Source of the DNA: Microcaldota archaeon
Lineage (GTDB): Archaea; B1Sed10-29; B47-G15
Assembly (NCBI GenBank): GCA_003660975.1
Contig: QMVG01000001.1
Location: forward strand, 183,900 to 247,899
Direction: 5' to 3'
DNA length: 64,000 bases
Below the pieces are notes generated by a model, which had not been told where the DNA came from, searched no databases, and saw only the letters and a list, made by a program, of their open reading frames with translations. The first letter of the stretch is position 1. Every line of letters begins with the position of its first letter. Position numbers and translations under genes: made by a program. Positions 32,625 through 42,408 of the stretch are shown in pieces.

Positions 32625-33306
32625 TGTGGTATTGGAGGCAAGACACGTGTCGAAATACTACAAATTAGGGACTGAGACAATAAAGGCAGTGGACAATGTG
32701 TCCTTGAAGCTTCGCAGAGGTGACTTTGTTTTTATCGTGGGGCCAAGCGGCAGCGGAAAAACAACACTTTTAGACATGTTCGGCGCTTTGAGCCATCCGA
32801 GCAAGGGAGAGATAATAATACATGGAAAGAAACTTAAGGAATTCAACGACTTTCAGTTGTCTATGTTTAGGAGAAAGCACATAGGTTTTATATTCCAAAC
32901 ATTTAACCTCATACCTACGCTGAATGCTCTTGAAAACGTGCTGGTGCCTCTTGTTCCGCAAGGATACAGTAAAGAGGATGTTAAGAGAGCAAGAGACTTG
33001 CTTGTTGAGGTTGGGCTTTCTCATAGGATAATGAACAGGCCAAATCAACTCAGTGGAGGGGAGAGGCAGAGGGTTGCCCTTGCTAGAGCTTTCATAAACC
33101 AACCAAAAATCATATTGGCAGATGAACCAACAGGAAATCTAGACTCCAAAAAAGGCTGGGAGATATTCCAGTACCTGAGAAAGTTAAACAAGGAAAAGGG
33201 AGTCACATTCTTAATCGTAACTCACGACATAGAATACATCAAAAAAGGCGACACTGTCTATAAGATGAAAGACGGAAAACTCAGCCGTAAATCCACTTTA
33301 ACCTAG
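32617..33306 (+). CDS. MacB/LolD-type ABC transporter ATPase
   Basis: 229 residues. Walker A GPSGSGKTTL, Q-loop IGFIFQTFNLIPTL, signature LSGGERQRVALAR and Walker B IILADEPTGNLDS are all intact, and H-loop is VTHDIEYI. Start TTG 32617 or GTG 32626; both overlap or follow the permease stop closely. It powers the exporter encoded with the permease and CARDB-type protein. The last 26 bp overlap the convergent coiled-coil gene. Confidence 0.93.
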   Translation: MSDVVLEARHVSKYYKLGTETIKAVDNVSLKLRRGDFVFIVGPSGSGKTTLLDMFGALSHPSKGEIIIHGKKLKEFNDFQLSMFRRKHIGFIFQTFNLIPTLNALENVLVPLVPQGYSKEDVKRARDLLVEVGLSHRIMNRPNQLSGGERQRVALARAFINQPKIILADEPTGNLDSKKGWEIFQYLRKLNKEKGVTFLIVTHDIEYIKKGDTVYKMKDGKLSRKSTLT

Positions 33307-36300
33307 CTTTCTCTAATATCTCATTTATCTGGCCTCTACTGTATTCCTCTTCCTTCAACTTCTTTATAATCTCAGAAATATCAACATTCTTCTTAAATTG
33401 ATTTACCACCATATTCACAACATCCTCACTTATCTCCTTTTTTCTTGCTCTTTCATCAACCTTATCACTCAAGACATTAACATCTCCCCTTAACCTAATG
33501 AGTTCACTGTTTTCTATGCTCTGCCCGCTTTCCAGCTTTTCAGAGAGCTTTGATATTTGGCTGTTTATTTCATCTATTTTTGACATCAAATCTCCATACT
33601 CCTCCTTTTTACCTTCTATCTGCTTTGCGACCCTTTTCATATCCTCTTTTAACATATTTATTAGCTCTTTAGCATCTCTTATGCTCCTCTCCTGGTTTTC
33701 TATGCTCCTGTTCAGCTCTTCGCTAAGCTTTTTTATGTTGACCCTCAAATCACTGACATCTTTTATCTTTGCCTTGTCCTCAACATCTTTCGCAATTGCT
33801 TCTACAGCTGTCTTAAGGTTGTTGATCTCATCCTCCTCAACCTTCTTTCCTTCTTTCATCTTCTCAGATAATTCAGTTATCTTTGCTCTCAAGCCCTCCA
33901 TCCTGTTTTCAATCTGCTTTCTAAATTCCTCCGTCTCTCCCTTTATCTGCTCTTCAATGTTGCTCATATCGCTGTTTAGGGATGAAATTATTTCAGAAAC
34001 ACGCTTTACCGAATCCTCGTTCCTTTGCATCTGCTCCTCAATCTTTTCAAACTTGTTTTTTGTTTCCGCCTTTATCTCTTCAATGCTTTTCCTTATTTCC
34101 TCTCTTTCCTTTATCTCTTCAACTTCCATATCTCTAATCTTCTTTGACAGCTCTTCAAGCTTTTTCTTCAGCGATTCTATGCGCTCTGTTTCAACCGTTT
34201 CGCCACTCTCAATCCTCTTTGACAGCTCAGCGGCCTTTTCTTTTATTGAGGAGAGCTCCTGGCTTATGGAGGAATATGCCTTCTTGGTGCCACTTAAATC
34301 TCCCTCTAATGTTGTAATCGTGCTCTCCAGCTGAGATATAAGGTTCTTGACGTCAAGCAAGCTGGCCTTGTCTTCATCCATTTTGCGCTGTAGTTCTGAT
34401 AACTTGTTCGCAAATTCAGCATTGCTCTCTTTTATTTTTCCCAAAATAGTTTCCTTTAACTCGCTCTCTCCCTTTTCTATTATTTCAACCTCCTTCCTTA
34501 CATTCTCCAAGCTGTCCCTCAATGTATCAATGTCTTTTCTGTCCAGTTGTTTTTCCTTTTCTAACTTGTCTATATTCTTTTTAAGTTGGTTCTGGAAAGC
34601 AGTTATGCTCTGTTGGAGTGCTTTATACTTGTCGCCAAGCGTCTGCCTAAGTGAAGAGAGTTGCGCTTCTGTATCGTTCAGCATCTTTTTTACAGCGTCT
34701 ACATCTGTTTCCTCTTTTTTCAGCTCCTCACTTAGTTTTCTTATATTTTCCTCAATCTTAGCATCAATCTTATCAATATTCTCTTTCATCTGCTTTGCTA
34801 GGCCAAGCTCTGTTTCCCTTAAGGCATCTATTGCCTCGCTCAGCGCTTTTGTTTTATTTTCAATAGAGTAAAGCTCAGCAGTACTTATCTCCTCATTTTC
34901 CTTTAACTTATTCTCAAGCTCTGAGAGTAAAGCAGCGATAGAAAGTATCTCAGACACAAGGTTTTTGTGTTTCTCCTCTTGGCTTCTCTCACTGCTTTCA
35001 AGCTCTGCTTTCATGCTTGAGAGTCTAACTTGCAGAGAATTGATAAGCTCTTTCAATAGCTCTGTATCCTTCTCCTCCTTCATAACTTCGCTTCTCAGCA
35101 CCTCAAGGTGCTGCCTGAACTCAGACTCTGCCCTGTCAATTTTACCAAGCAGCTCTGTTTTCAGCTCCTTTCTCTCCTTTTCAGCTTCCATAATCTCTCT
35201 GTCTATCTCAGCAATCTCTTTTATTATGTCTTCACTGATGTCCATAAGCTCCTTCTTAACTCCCTCAACATCTTTTTCCTCTTTTGATTGCAGCTGTTTC
35301 TTCAGCTTTGAAATCCTTTTGCCTATCTCAGCAATCTCCTCAACTCTCTTGCTGTCTCTCAATTCTAATTTATCAAGAAGACCCTGCATTTCATCTAAAT
35401 GCTCTATTATGTTTTCAACATCAAACCTTTCTTCATCAAGCTCACCGTGCAGTTCTTCTATGGCCAATGCCTGTTGCTTTATCCTATCTCTTATGTTAGG
35501 TATGTATTCAACAACAACTGTTTTCAGCAACCTGTCAAGAGCATCCATCTCTCTACCTAACACCTCAACGTCCTTCTTTTCAATCTTTTTGTTTTCTTCT
35601 ATTGCCTTTTCAATCTTTCTGGATTCATCTGAGATTGCTTTTATCCTCTCAAAGACCTGTTTGTACTCATTTTTCACATTGTTCTCCAAAAAAGCAAAGT
35701 TGTTCTGAATGAATGAGATGTTTGCCCTCATTGACTCGATCAGCTGCCTTAAATCGTTGCTTGACATCTCTTCCTCCTTCTGAATCTCCTCTATCCTGCT
35801 TTTGAGCTCTTTTTCAGCTGTTGCAAATTTCTGCAGTATTGAGTCAGCAAACAGCTTTTCGTTGTCCTCTGCCTCTTTTATCCTCTCACTGAGCATCTGC
35901 ATGCTCTGGTTTACATTTTTAATGTCTGCTTCTTCAATCTTTTCCTCGCTCTCAATCTTCTCTTTCAAGCGCTCTATGTTTGAAAGCAGTTCTTTTAAAC
36001 GGGCGCTTGTTTCCTTATGCCTTTCTTTCAGTTCTTTCTCCTCATCTGAGAGAGCAGCCAATTTTGATTCTAGGTTTTTGTAAAGATTCTCTGAATTTGC
36101 CTTTAGGTTATCCAGCAGCAAGCTGAGTTTCTCAATAGACTTCTCCTCTTTTGTTTGTAAAGCTTCCAACTCCTTTTCCAAGCCACTTTGTACTGACTTA
36201 ATATTATCAATCACCATTGCCTTTATTTCGGCTTCCGCAAGCTTTACCCTCTCTAGCTCACTAGAAAGCTTTTCATAGCTTGAATGCAACTTTTCAATGT

Positions 36301-37009
36301 CTTCCCTCTCCATTTTCTTCTCTTCTTCAATTTTTCTTTCTATCCTTCCGGTTTCGCTCTTCAGCAATTCCAAATGCTTCGCCAGGTCAAAATACCTCTC
36401 CTTGCTTTCACCAATGCTTTTTTCTACATCTGAGATGCCTTTGCGTATATTTTTGATTTCCTCTGCAAGTGCTTTTATGCTGTTGTCATCAAGAGCAATC
36501 TGCTTATCCAAATTCTCAAACTTAGCAGAAAGCCTTTCAATGCTCTCGTCCATTGCTTTTTGCAATTCTGCAATCTTTTCAGGAACTTCCTTTTCTTCTC
36601 TTGAAAACTCCTCTGAAAGCTCAGCTATCCTTTGCTTTAGCTCTTTAACTGAGCGGTCCTCTTTTGCTTTGACCTCCTCAAGCATTTTTTTAAGGTAATG
36701 CTCATGCCTTTCAACCAAGCTTATCCTTTCGGAAAGCTTTGCAAGACTATCACTTATATCTTCTAATGACTCCCTCTCCACTGCCTCATCAGAACTTAAA
36801 CGCCTTTTTACCTCACTAATTTCAGAAAGCAGCTTTGAGAAATCAGCAACAAGTTTGCTATACGGGTCAACACCAGACCTAAGAGACTGCTCTATCATTG
36901 CGATGTCTCTTCTCAGCTCATCCAATTCTCCTTCATGGCCCGTGACTCCGCTTATCTTAAGTTCTATGTCTCTCAACCTTTTAGCAATTTCTTCACTGTC
37001 TCCTGCCAT
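33281..37009 (-). CDS. Giant coiled-coil protein with about nine internal repeats
   Basis: 1242 residues, nearly all heptad-type helix rich in Glu/Lys/Leu, no Walker motifs, no signal peptide and no membrane helix. It is built of repeated units of about 110-120 residues. Each unit has an anchor of the form K-(I/V/M)-E-x-x-D-I-x-x-L followed by a further segment, for example KKMEREDIEKL, EKIEEADIKNV, KKIEKKDVEVL, KQLDRKDIDTL, ETVETERIESL, KKVEEDEINNL and QSIENSELIRL. The final 40 residues (ISEIIKKLKEEEYSRGQINE) form a separate small helical domain. Not an SMC protein. Possibly a structural filament or scaffold. ATG 37009; its promoter region is shared with the pilin genes. Confidence 0.75.
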   Translation of the reverse strand: MAGDSEEIAKRLRDIELKISGVTGHEGELDELRRDIAMIEQSLRSGVDPYSKLVADFSKLLSEISEVKRRLSSDEAVERESLEDISDSLAKLSERISLVERHEHYLKKMLEEVKAKEDRSVKELKQRIAELSEEFSREEKEVPEKIAELQKAMDESIERLSAKFENLDKQIALDDNSIKALAEEIKNIRKGISDVEKSIGESKERYFDLAKHLELLKSETGRIERKIEEEKKMEREDIEKLHSSYEKLSSELERVKLAEAEIKAMVIDNIKSVQSGLEKELEALQTKEEKSIEKLSLLLDNLKANSENLYKNLESKLAALSDEEKELKERHKETSARLKELLSNIERLKEKIESEEKIEEADIKNVNQSMQMLSERIKEAEDNEKLFADSILQKFATAEKELKSRIEEIQKEEEMSSNDLRQLIESMRANISFIQNNFAFLENNVKNEYKQVFERIKAISDESRKIEKAIEENKKIEKKDVEVLGREMDALDRLLKTVVVEYIPNIRDRIKQQALAIEELHGELDEERFDVENIIEHLDEMQGLLDKLELRDSKRVEEIAEIGKRISKLKKQLQSKEEKDVEGVKKELMDISEDIIKEIAEIDREIMEAEKERKELKTELLGKIDRAESEFRQHLEVLRSEVMKEEKDTELLKELINSLQVRLSSMKAELESSERSQEEKHKNLVSEILSIAALLSELENKLKENEEISTAELYSIENKTKALSEAIDALRETELGLAKQMKENIDKIDAKIEENIRKLSEELKKEETDVDAVKKMLNDTEAQLSSLRQTLGDKYKALQQSITAFQNQLKKNIDKLEKEKQLDRKDIDTLRDSLENVRKEVEIIEKGESELKETILGKIKESNAEFANKLSELQRKMDEDKASLLDVKNLISQLESTITTLEGDLSGTKKAYSSISQELSSIKEKAAELSKRIESGETVETERIESLKKKLEELSKKIRDMEVEEIKEREEIRKSIEEIKAETKNKFEKIEEQMQRNEDSVKRVSEIISSLNSDMSNIEEQIKGETEEFRKQIENRMEGLRAKITELSEKMKEGKKVEEDEINNLKTAVEAIAKDVEDKAKIKDVSDLRVNIKKLSEELNRSIENQERSIRDAKELINMLKEDMKRVAKQIEGKKEEYGDLMSKIDEINSQISKLSEKLESGQSIENSELIRLRGDVNVLSDKVDERARKKEISEDVVNMVVNQFKKNVDISEIIKKLKEEEYSRGQINEILEKARLKWIYG

Positions 37010-37099
37010 AGCAATCAGTTATGATTACGCTTAACTTATTAATAAAATATATCAGTCAAACAGTTAGAATTATATGCATTAACTGTATTTTTATCCTAT

Positions 37100-37513
37100 A
37101 TGAAATCAGCCCAGTCTTCCATAGAATATCTTATAATGTTTGCTTTTATTTTAGCAGTAATTGTTCCTATCTGGGTTTACGCTAATAACAACATAAACAC
37201 TACGAACGAGCGCCTGCAAAAATCATACGCTGAGAATGCAGTTCAGAGGTTGGCAGCAGCTGCAGACATGGTTTATGTGCAAGGCCATCCAGCTAGAATG
37301 ACCATTAGGATAAGGATTCCAGAAGCAGTTGAGAACGCCAGCATAAAGCAACATGAGATTTCGATCAGAGTGTCAAGCAGAGGGGGACCATCTGATATTT
37401 ACTATACAACAGTTGCTCCTCTGAATGGCTCCCTGCCAAGCAGCCCTGGTTTTTACTTCATCACTCTGAGAGCCATGGAAGAAGGTTATGTAAATATAAG
37501 CTTTGGTGGTTAA
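37100..37513 (+). CDS. Pilin-like protein with class III signal peptide
   Basis: 137 residues. The N terminus KSAQSSIEYLIMFAFILAVI is a prepilin-type signal with the Gln-x-x-x-Glu pattern cut by an EppA/PibD-type peptidase, followed by a hydrophobic helix and a beta-rich head with a sequon. First gene of the pilus-like locus. ATG 37100. It is directly followed by the next gene. Confidence 0.78.
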   Translation: MKSAQSSIEYLIMFAFILAVIVPIWVYANNNINTTNERLQKSYAENAVQRLAAAADMVYVQGHPARMTIRIRIPEAVENASIKQHEISIRVSSRGGPSDIYYTTVAPLNGSLPSSPGFYFITLRAMEEGYVNISFGG

Positions 37514-37909
37514 GTGAAGGCACAGGTTTCAATAGAGCTCTTATCTCTCCTCGCTGTTGCACTGCTGCTTTTGATATTGTTTAACATATGGACATACAGA
37601 TTTCAGAGCAGCACGGAAAGAGACAGCACATATTTTGACGCTGAAAGGGTGTGCAGTTTGTTGGCCAATGAGATTAACACAGCAGCTTCCATAGGTGATG
37701 GCTACAAGAAACATTTTTCTCTGCCTTCAAAACTGATAAATTATGTTGACTACAATATTTCAGTGCTGCCCAGTGGAAAGCTGGTGGTAGTAAGCTGGCA
37801 TGGAAGAGAGACCTGGTGCGACATAATAAGTAGCAACATTTCAATTAATACATTGAATAAAGGTGGAAATATTATAGAGAATAAGAAAGGGGAGATTATA
37901 ATTGGCTAA
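37514..37909 (+). CDS. Pilin-like protein with class III signal peptide
   Basis: 131 residues from GTG 37514, placed right after the previous stop. The start MKAQVSIELLSLLAVALLLL keeps the QxSIE-type cleavage motif. The head has two sequons. A minor pilin or assembly initiator is likely. Confidence 0.75.
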   Translation: MKAQVSIELLSLLAVALLLLILFNIWTYRFQSSTERDSTYFDAERVCSLLANEINTAASIGDGYKKHFSLPSKLINYVDYNISVLPSGKLVVVSWHGRETWCDIISSNISINTLNKGGNIIENKKGEIIIG

Positions 37910-38405
37910 GGGGCAGTTGTTTAGCATAGATTTTATAAGTGGCACCGTGATTTTCATACTGTCTTTTATGATGCTCCTTACCCTTATGGATACAGCCAAT
38001 ACGCAATTGCGTGAGACAGAGGACTTCCAACAAATGCAGTCAATAGCATTAGCCATATCTGACATGCTTATTAAGAGTCCTGGCAACCCAGAGAACTGGG
38101 ACTCTTCAAATGTTAAGGCAGTTGGTTTTGCAGACAGCCCCCATGTGCTGAATGAGAGCAAGATATTGTCTTTCTACTCAATGAGCCGGCAGGAAGCAGC
38201 CATTGCTCTTGGTCTGACAGGATATAACTTCAACATTTCATTTATTGACAGGAACAAGCAGATAATCACGTATAAAGGCAAAACACTGAGCATTGGCTAT
38301 GTACCACATTATGAGAGCAATCTTGTCGTTTCCCAGCGTGTGGCAGTGCTGAAAAACAGCACACAACAGCTGCCTGTTATAATGAGGGTGATGCTTTGGC
38401 AATGA
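37902..38405 (+). CDS. Pilin-like membrane protein
   Basis: 167 residues from TTG 37902, overlapping the previous gene by 8 bp. N terminus AKGQLFSIDFISGTVIFILS, a hydrophobic helix with a KGQxFS-type element reminiscent of prepilins though without the usual Glu5. The remainder is a soluble head. Probably a minor pilin or accessory of the locus. Confidence 0.65.
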   Translation: MAKGQLFSIDFISGTVIFILSFMMLLTLMDTANTQLRETEDFQQMQSIALAISDMLIKSPGNPENWDSSNVKAVGFADSPHVLNESKILSFYSMSRQEAAIALGLTGYNFNISFIDRNKQIITYKGKTLSIGYVPHYESNLVVSQRVAVLKNSTQQLPVIMRVMLWQ

Positions 38406-41143
38406 GAGGGATTATGTTTACAGTGGACGCAGCAATCGCGTTGGTACTCGTACTGTCAGCCCTTGGCCTGTTCACGCTGCTCAGCTTTGAAACAAGCTCA
38501 GAAGAGCTAACATACCAGCAGCTTCACTTTGATGCTCAGGACATTATCCAAGTTATGTCTGTGTTAAAGGTTTCTGATGTGTTGGATACGGCAGTTATTT
38601 CAGACCTTTTCAATACAGGTAGGTTAATAGAAGCCCATAAAAACAAGAGTGTTATGGATGTGATAGCAGAGTTCTGGTCTGGAAACACGTCAAAAAATAA
38701 AAGCATAGCTAAAAATATCACAAAAGAGCTGTTCTCAAGCTTTGTTCCAGACAATCTTGATTGGGCCTTTCTCATAGACAAGGATGTGCTTTTTAACTCA
38801 TCCCGGATGCCAGACAGCGGTGACATGGTTGTAAGCAGGCGCTTTGCCTCTGGCTTTATGGAAAGCAGGCCAACCACAGGTTGTTATGCAAGGGCAAGTG
38901 TGCAAGCAGTTAAAGGGAAACAGGATTCTTCATATGCTTTCTTTGGAGGCTTCGTTGGCCAAGGCAATATAACTGCTGTTATAAGAGACATTCCAGGAGA
39001 TGCCAATGTTTCTGAGATCTATATGGAAATGAACATACCCAGCAATTTCACACTTTACTTAAACGACTTTAACTGTGGTAGCTTCATAACAAGAGGGGCT
39101 GGTATGAACGTCTCAAACTTCTCAATTACGAAAAGCTCAAATCCATCCTGTATAAATGCGATAAGGAAAGGTGGGATAAACATATTTTACATAAACTTCA
39201 GCAGCAACAACATAACAAAACATTATATCGGTGGCGGTTTCATAAGAGTGTCTTACTCTACAAAGCGATTGATAAACCCAGCACCAAACATAAGCAAATA
39301 TTATTTTCCAGGCATTAATGGCCTCATCAACCTTTATTCCTCATTCTATGTTCCAGGTGACATACAGTCAATGAACATTCACTTGGAGTTTTTCAACAAT
39401 TACACCACTTATTTGAGAATTGCTGGTCAGCAAGTGATGTCAACTAGCGGGAGCAAGGCAACGCAAAATGTGAACATATCAAACACAGTGCTAAGCTCTC
39501 TGCTTAACTATTCTGAGTTAAGCTCCAAAACCATTCCAATAAGGATGGGCATCGTGGCAATAGGAGAGGCAGGCACAGGCGATTCGGATGTTGTTCTGAT
39601 AACAGACCTATCTGGAAGCATGAATTGGTGCATAGACAGCAATAGCCACTGCTCCTCTCCAAACAGGCGCATTGACCTTGCTAAGGATCTGGATAAGCAA
39701 TTTGTTAATATTATTTTAAGCACTCCTGGAAACAGGGTTGCACTTGTAACGTATAGCAACAACGCTTACAAAAGGACTAATCTAACAGATAACGAGACAT
39801 ACCTCAACAACACGATTGATTCTTTCTCTGCCTCTGGAGCAACTTGCATTGCCTGTGCCATAAGAGAGGCGAGAATGATACTCCAAAACGAAAGCAACTC
39901 GTCAAGGCAGAAATTCATAGTCGTAATGAGCGATGGCCTAGCAAATATGAGAGTAGATACGAGCAGGATTAACAGAACCACCTGTTGCACATATGGTTAT
40001 TGGTGGTTTCCCTCATATTACTGTCCCTCTCCCTTCTGCGGAAGAAATTTTGTAAGTCGCTGTGGAGATGCATACGACAGCACAGCGTCCCAGCAAGCAA
40101 TAAATGATGCATGCTATGCACACTCTGTAACAAATGCAACGATATATTCTGTTGGCTTCGGCCCAATTCAATCATGCTATGAGGGAAATTACACATTGAC
40201 GCAGATAGCAGAGTGCGGGAACGGCTCTTTCTTTGCAAGCGACAATGCGACAGAGCTGGAGGAGATTTACCAACTCTTGGCTAATACTATATTATATCAA
40301 TCTTATAAGAAACAGATAACAGAGGTAACAGGCAACATATCCACCTGGCTTTCAAATAATTCATACATAGAATTTTCATATGCTCCTGAAAGCCAAATAG
40401 CTGCATATGGCGAAGTGTCCTTTGCCCAGGAGTCTAAAAGGTTTGCTTCCTGCAATAGCTCTCTTTTCATTCCAGCAGGCATAAAGGTAAGCGATTTGAA
40501 AGCCTTAACCTACTCAGCTGCATATTGGGCAGACAAATTAATTCTAAATAATAAAAACCATTCTGATTTTAGTGTTTACAACTTGGCAGATTACGGTCCT
40601 TCGTACTCCTATCTAGGAGACCCATATGTAATACATGTGCCAGACACAGTAACTAACCAAAACGACTCAAACAACTTTTCATTAAGGCTTGGAGTCTCGC
40701 CCAGCAATTCATCAGACAACTGCTCTGGCAAGGACAAGTTTGTTTATATCGTGAGGTTGTCTGCTATTGCCTCATCGCAAGGTCTTTTCCCAGACTGCTT
40801 TGGATATAATGTTAGTGTTTATTATGACACAGACCACGATGGCGTAGCAGATGGTTCCCTTTATGTTCCCATAGGCGAGGACTTGCCTGGTTTTGTCAGG
40901 ACTCCTGTGGATGTAGAGGATTTAAACACATCAGGCAATGGCATAGCAAACGCGTTTGCAAGCCTATTAGAGCAGTTAAACTACTTTGTTTCAGGCAGCA
41001 ACTCAGGGCCTGCAGGCTCTCAAAACAACCCAATTGACATTGAGATAACACCAGAGGTCAAGTTCTCTGTAAATGTTGTTGGCGGTGTTCCATATATGTG
41101 GGGACCTGCTAAATTAGAAGTGGTGATATGGAGAAAGCAGTAG
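38402..41143 (+). CDS. vWA-domain protein with pilin-like N terminus (candidate pilus tip adhesin)
   Basis: 913 residues from ATG 38402 (ATGA overlap with the gene before). The N terminus MRGIMFTVDAAIALVLVLSA is a pilin-like hydrophobic helix. A von Willebrand A domain lies around residues 395-640, with the MIDAS motif DLSGS in VVLITDLSGSMNW and the later conserved QKFIVVMSDGLAN. Within it a Cys-rich insertion (about 520-560: CCTYGYW..., YYCPSPFCGRNF) should form disulfides. Many sequons. C-terminal beta-rich part with a DTDHDGVADG loop that could bind calcium. Position in the pilus locus suggests a metal-dependent adhesin at the fibre tip (inference). Confidence 0.72.
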   Translation: MRGIMFTVDAAIALVLVLSALGLFTLLSFETSSEELTYQQLHFDAQDIIQVMSVLKVSDVLDTAVISDLFNTGRLIEAHKNKSVMDVIAEFWSGNTSKNKSIAKNITKELFSSFVPDNLDWAFLIDKDVLFNSSRMPDSGDMVVSRRFASGFMESRPTTGCYARASVQAVKGKQDSSYAFFGGFVGQGNITAVIRDIPGDANVSEIYMEMNIPSNFTLYLNDFNCGSFITRGAGMNVSNFSITKSSNPSCINAIRKGGINIFYINFSSNNITKHYIGGGFIRVSYSTKRLINPAPNISKYYFPGINGLINLYSSFYVPGDIQSMNIHLEFFNNYTTYLRIAGQQVMSTSGSKATQNVNISNTVLSSLLNYSELSSKTIPIRMGIVAIGEAGTGDSDVVLITDLSGSMNWCIDSNSHCSSPNRRIDLAKDLDKQFVNIILSTPGNRVALVTYSNNAYKRTNLTDNETYLNNTIDSFSASGATCIACAIREARMILQNESNSSRQKFIVVMSDGLANMRVDTSRINRTTCCTYGYWWFPSYYCPSPFCGRNFVSRCGDAYDSTASQQAINDACYAHSVTNATIYSVGFGPIQSCYEGNYTLTQIAECGNGSFFASDNATELEEIYQLLANTILYQSYKKQITEVTGNISTWLSNNSYIEFSYAPESQIAAYGEVSFAQESKRFASCNSSLFIPAGIKVSDLKALTYSAAYWADKLILNNKNHSDFSVYNLADYGPSYSYLGDPYVIHVPDTVTNQNDSNNFSLRLGVSPSNSSDNCSGKDKFVYIVRLSAIASSQGLFPDCFGYNVSVYYDTDHDGVADGSLYVPIGEDLPGFVRTPVDVEDLNTSGNGIANAFASLLEQLNYFVSGSNSGPAGSQNNPIDIEITPEVKFSVNVVGGVPYMWGPAKLEVVIWRKQ

Positions 41144-42078
41144 TATTTACCTTGTCAATAAGCTTTGTAATAATAACGATTATCTCATTTATAATTGCCT
41201 ATCTCTTGATAACACAGACACACAACCAGACAGTATTAAATAAAATAGAGTCAGATATGCTTCGTTACTATGTGGATTCTATAGACCTTGACCTACCTAG
41301 AGCATTAAACATTATAGGAAAACGCTCCTTAGCAGTTGCCGCCATTCATGTTGCAGTAAATGGCACAGCACTTGATGATGCTAAGAGAAGAGTAGAAGAG
41401 TTGATGATAAACCACACCCTATATGGGGAAGATGCTCCGCTAATGGAAAATGAATCTTTACTTGAATGGGCGCGAAGGGTTTCAAATATAGGCAAAAGCT
41501 ATGGTTTCAACACAAGCATTGACATCTTAAGCCTCTCTGTAAAACCCTTTGATTCTTTTAATTCAATTATGCTGGCCAATATCTCAATATTTATTACAAA
41601 CAGAGACCAATCGATAAACATCTCACGAAACTATTCAGAGAAGGTATTGACTTCGTATCTAGGCATAGACGACCCATTATATAATCTTATGACAAATGGC
41701 TTGGTTACAAGGAAAATAATGAGATATAACAAGACAATAGACTCTGTGGCTGATGTGGATGATGCGATAGACAACAAGTGGTACATGAACAGCAGTGAAG
41801 GGCCAAGCTTCTTTGACAGGTTGGAAGGGAGATTGAGGTTATCAGACAGATACAAGACAATGTCTGATAGGCAGATAGCTTTGGAAACATTTGTTGACCT
41901 GCAGGAATTAAGCAGTAAGGGAATAACAGTAAAAACAAATCAAAGCTGCGTTGATTATTTGTATTTTAACTCAAGCAAGATCAATGGAAAAGCGCTAAGC
42001 GGCTCATCGCACCCTTGGTTCAAGATAGATGACTACCATGCTTCCGTTTACAATGTGACTTCAGACCTCATAGGCTAA
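41128..42078 (+). CDS. Membrane-anchored accessory protein of the pilus locus
   Basis: 316 residues. One N-terminal helix (FTLSISFVIITIISFIIAYLL) anchors an external, sequon-rich helical/beta domain with two Cys. Overlaps the vWA gene by 16 bp, so the two products are probably made together. No family is recognised. It could be a periplasm-facing assembly or tip-anchor protein. Confidence 0.6.
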   Translation: MEKAVVFTLSISFVIITIISFIIAYLLITQTHNQTVLNKIESDMLRYYVDSIDLDLPRALNIIGKRSLAVAAIHVAVNGTALDDAKRRVEELMINHTLYGEDAPLMENESLLEWARRVSNIGKSYGFNTSIDILSLSVKPFDSFNSIMLANISIFITNRDQSINISRNYSEKVLTSYLGIDDPLYNLMTNGLVTRKIMRYNKTIDSVADVDDAIDNKWYMNSSEGPSFFDRLEGRLRLSDRYKTMSDRQIALETFVDLQELSSKGITVKTNQSCVDYLYFNSSKINGKALSGSSHPWFKIDDYHASVYNVTSDLIG

Positions 42079-42123
42079 AAGAATCTTTATTAATGTTTAC
42101 TGTATTATATGATTGGTGAGAGC

Positions 42124-42405
42124 ATGCCAGAAGAACTAATAAAAGAAACAGACAAGGCACTGCATACAGGGATTGATAGGTTATTAGCAAAGGTCTACGC
42201 AAACAAATCAGTGAAGATAAAGGACATAGTAAAAGAACTTCAGATCCCAGATGAAAAAGCAGAGGAGTGGGCAAACATCTTGGCCGATCATGAACTCATC
42301 GATATAAAATACAGCCCAATTTCAGGTATGGTTTTAGAATCCAAACCAGGAAAGGCATATGACCCAAAGAGAGGGGTTTATGACCTGCCCAAAAAAGAGG
42401 AATGA
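42124..42405 (+). CDS. Small helical (winged-helix-like) protein before the pilus ATPase
   Basis: 93 residues from ATG 42124 (GGTGAG just upstream; ATG 42109 is an alternative and would suit a leaderless start after TATA-like CTTTATTAATG at 42085). The middle, LAKVYANKSVKIKDIVKELQ then AEEWANILADHELIDI, reads like a winged helix. The ATPase starts 3 bp after its stop. Either a local regulator or an adaptor of the ATPase. Confidence 0.55.
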   Translation: MPEELIKETDKALHTGIDRLLAKVYANKSVKIKDIVKELQIPDEKAEEWANILADHELIDIKYSPISGMVLESKPGKAYDPKRGVYDLPKKEE

Positions 42406-42408
42406 AAT

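Noticed and set aside
33498..36698. Long Ser/Leu-rich plus-strand frames opposite the coiled-coil gene
   Set aside because: They are the antisense of Glu/Lys-rich codons (giving Ser/Phe/Leu) and mirror the repeat structure of the minus-strand gene.
33281..37009. SMC/Rad50-type ATPase
   Set aside because: No Walker A or B motif or signature at either end and no hinge; purely repeated coiled coil.
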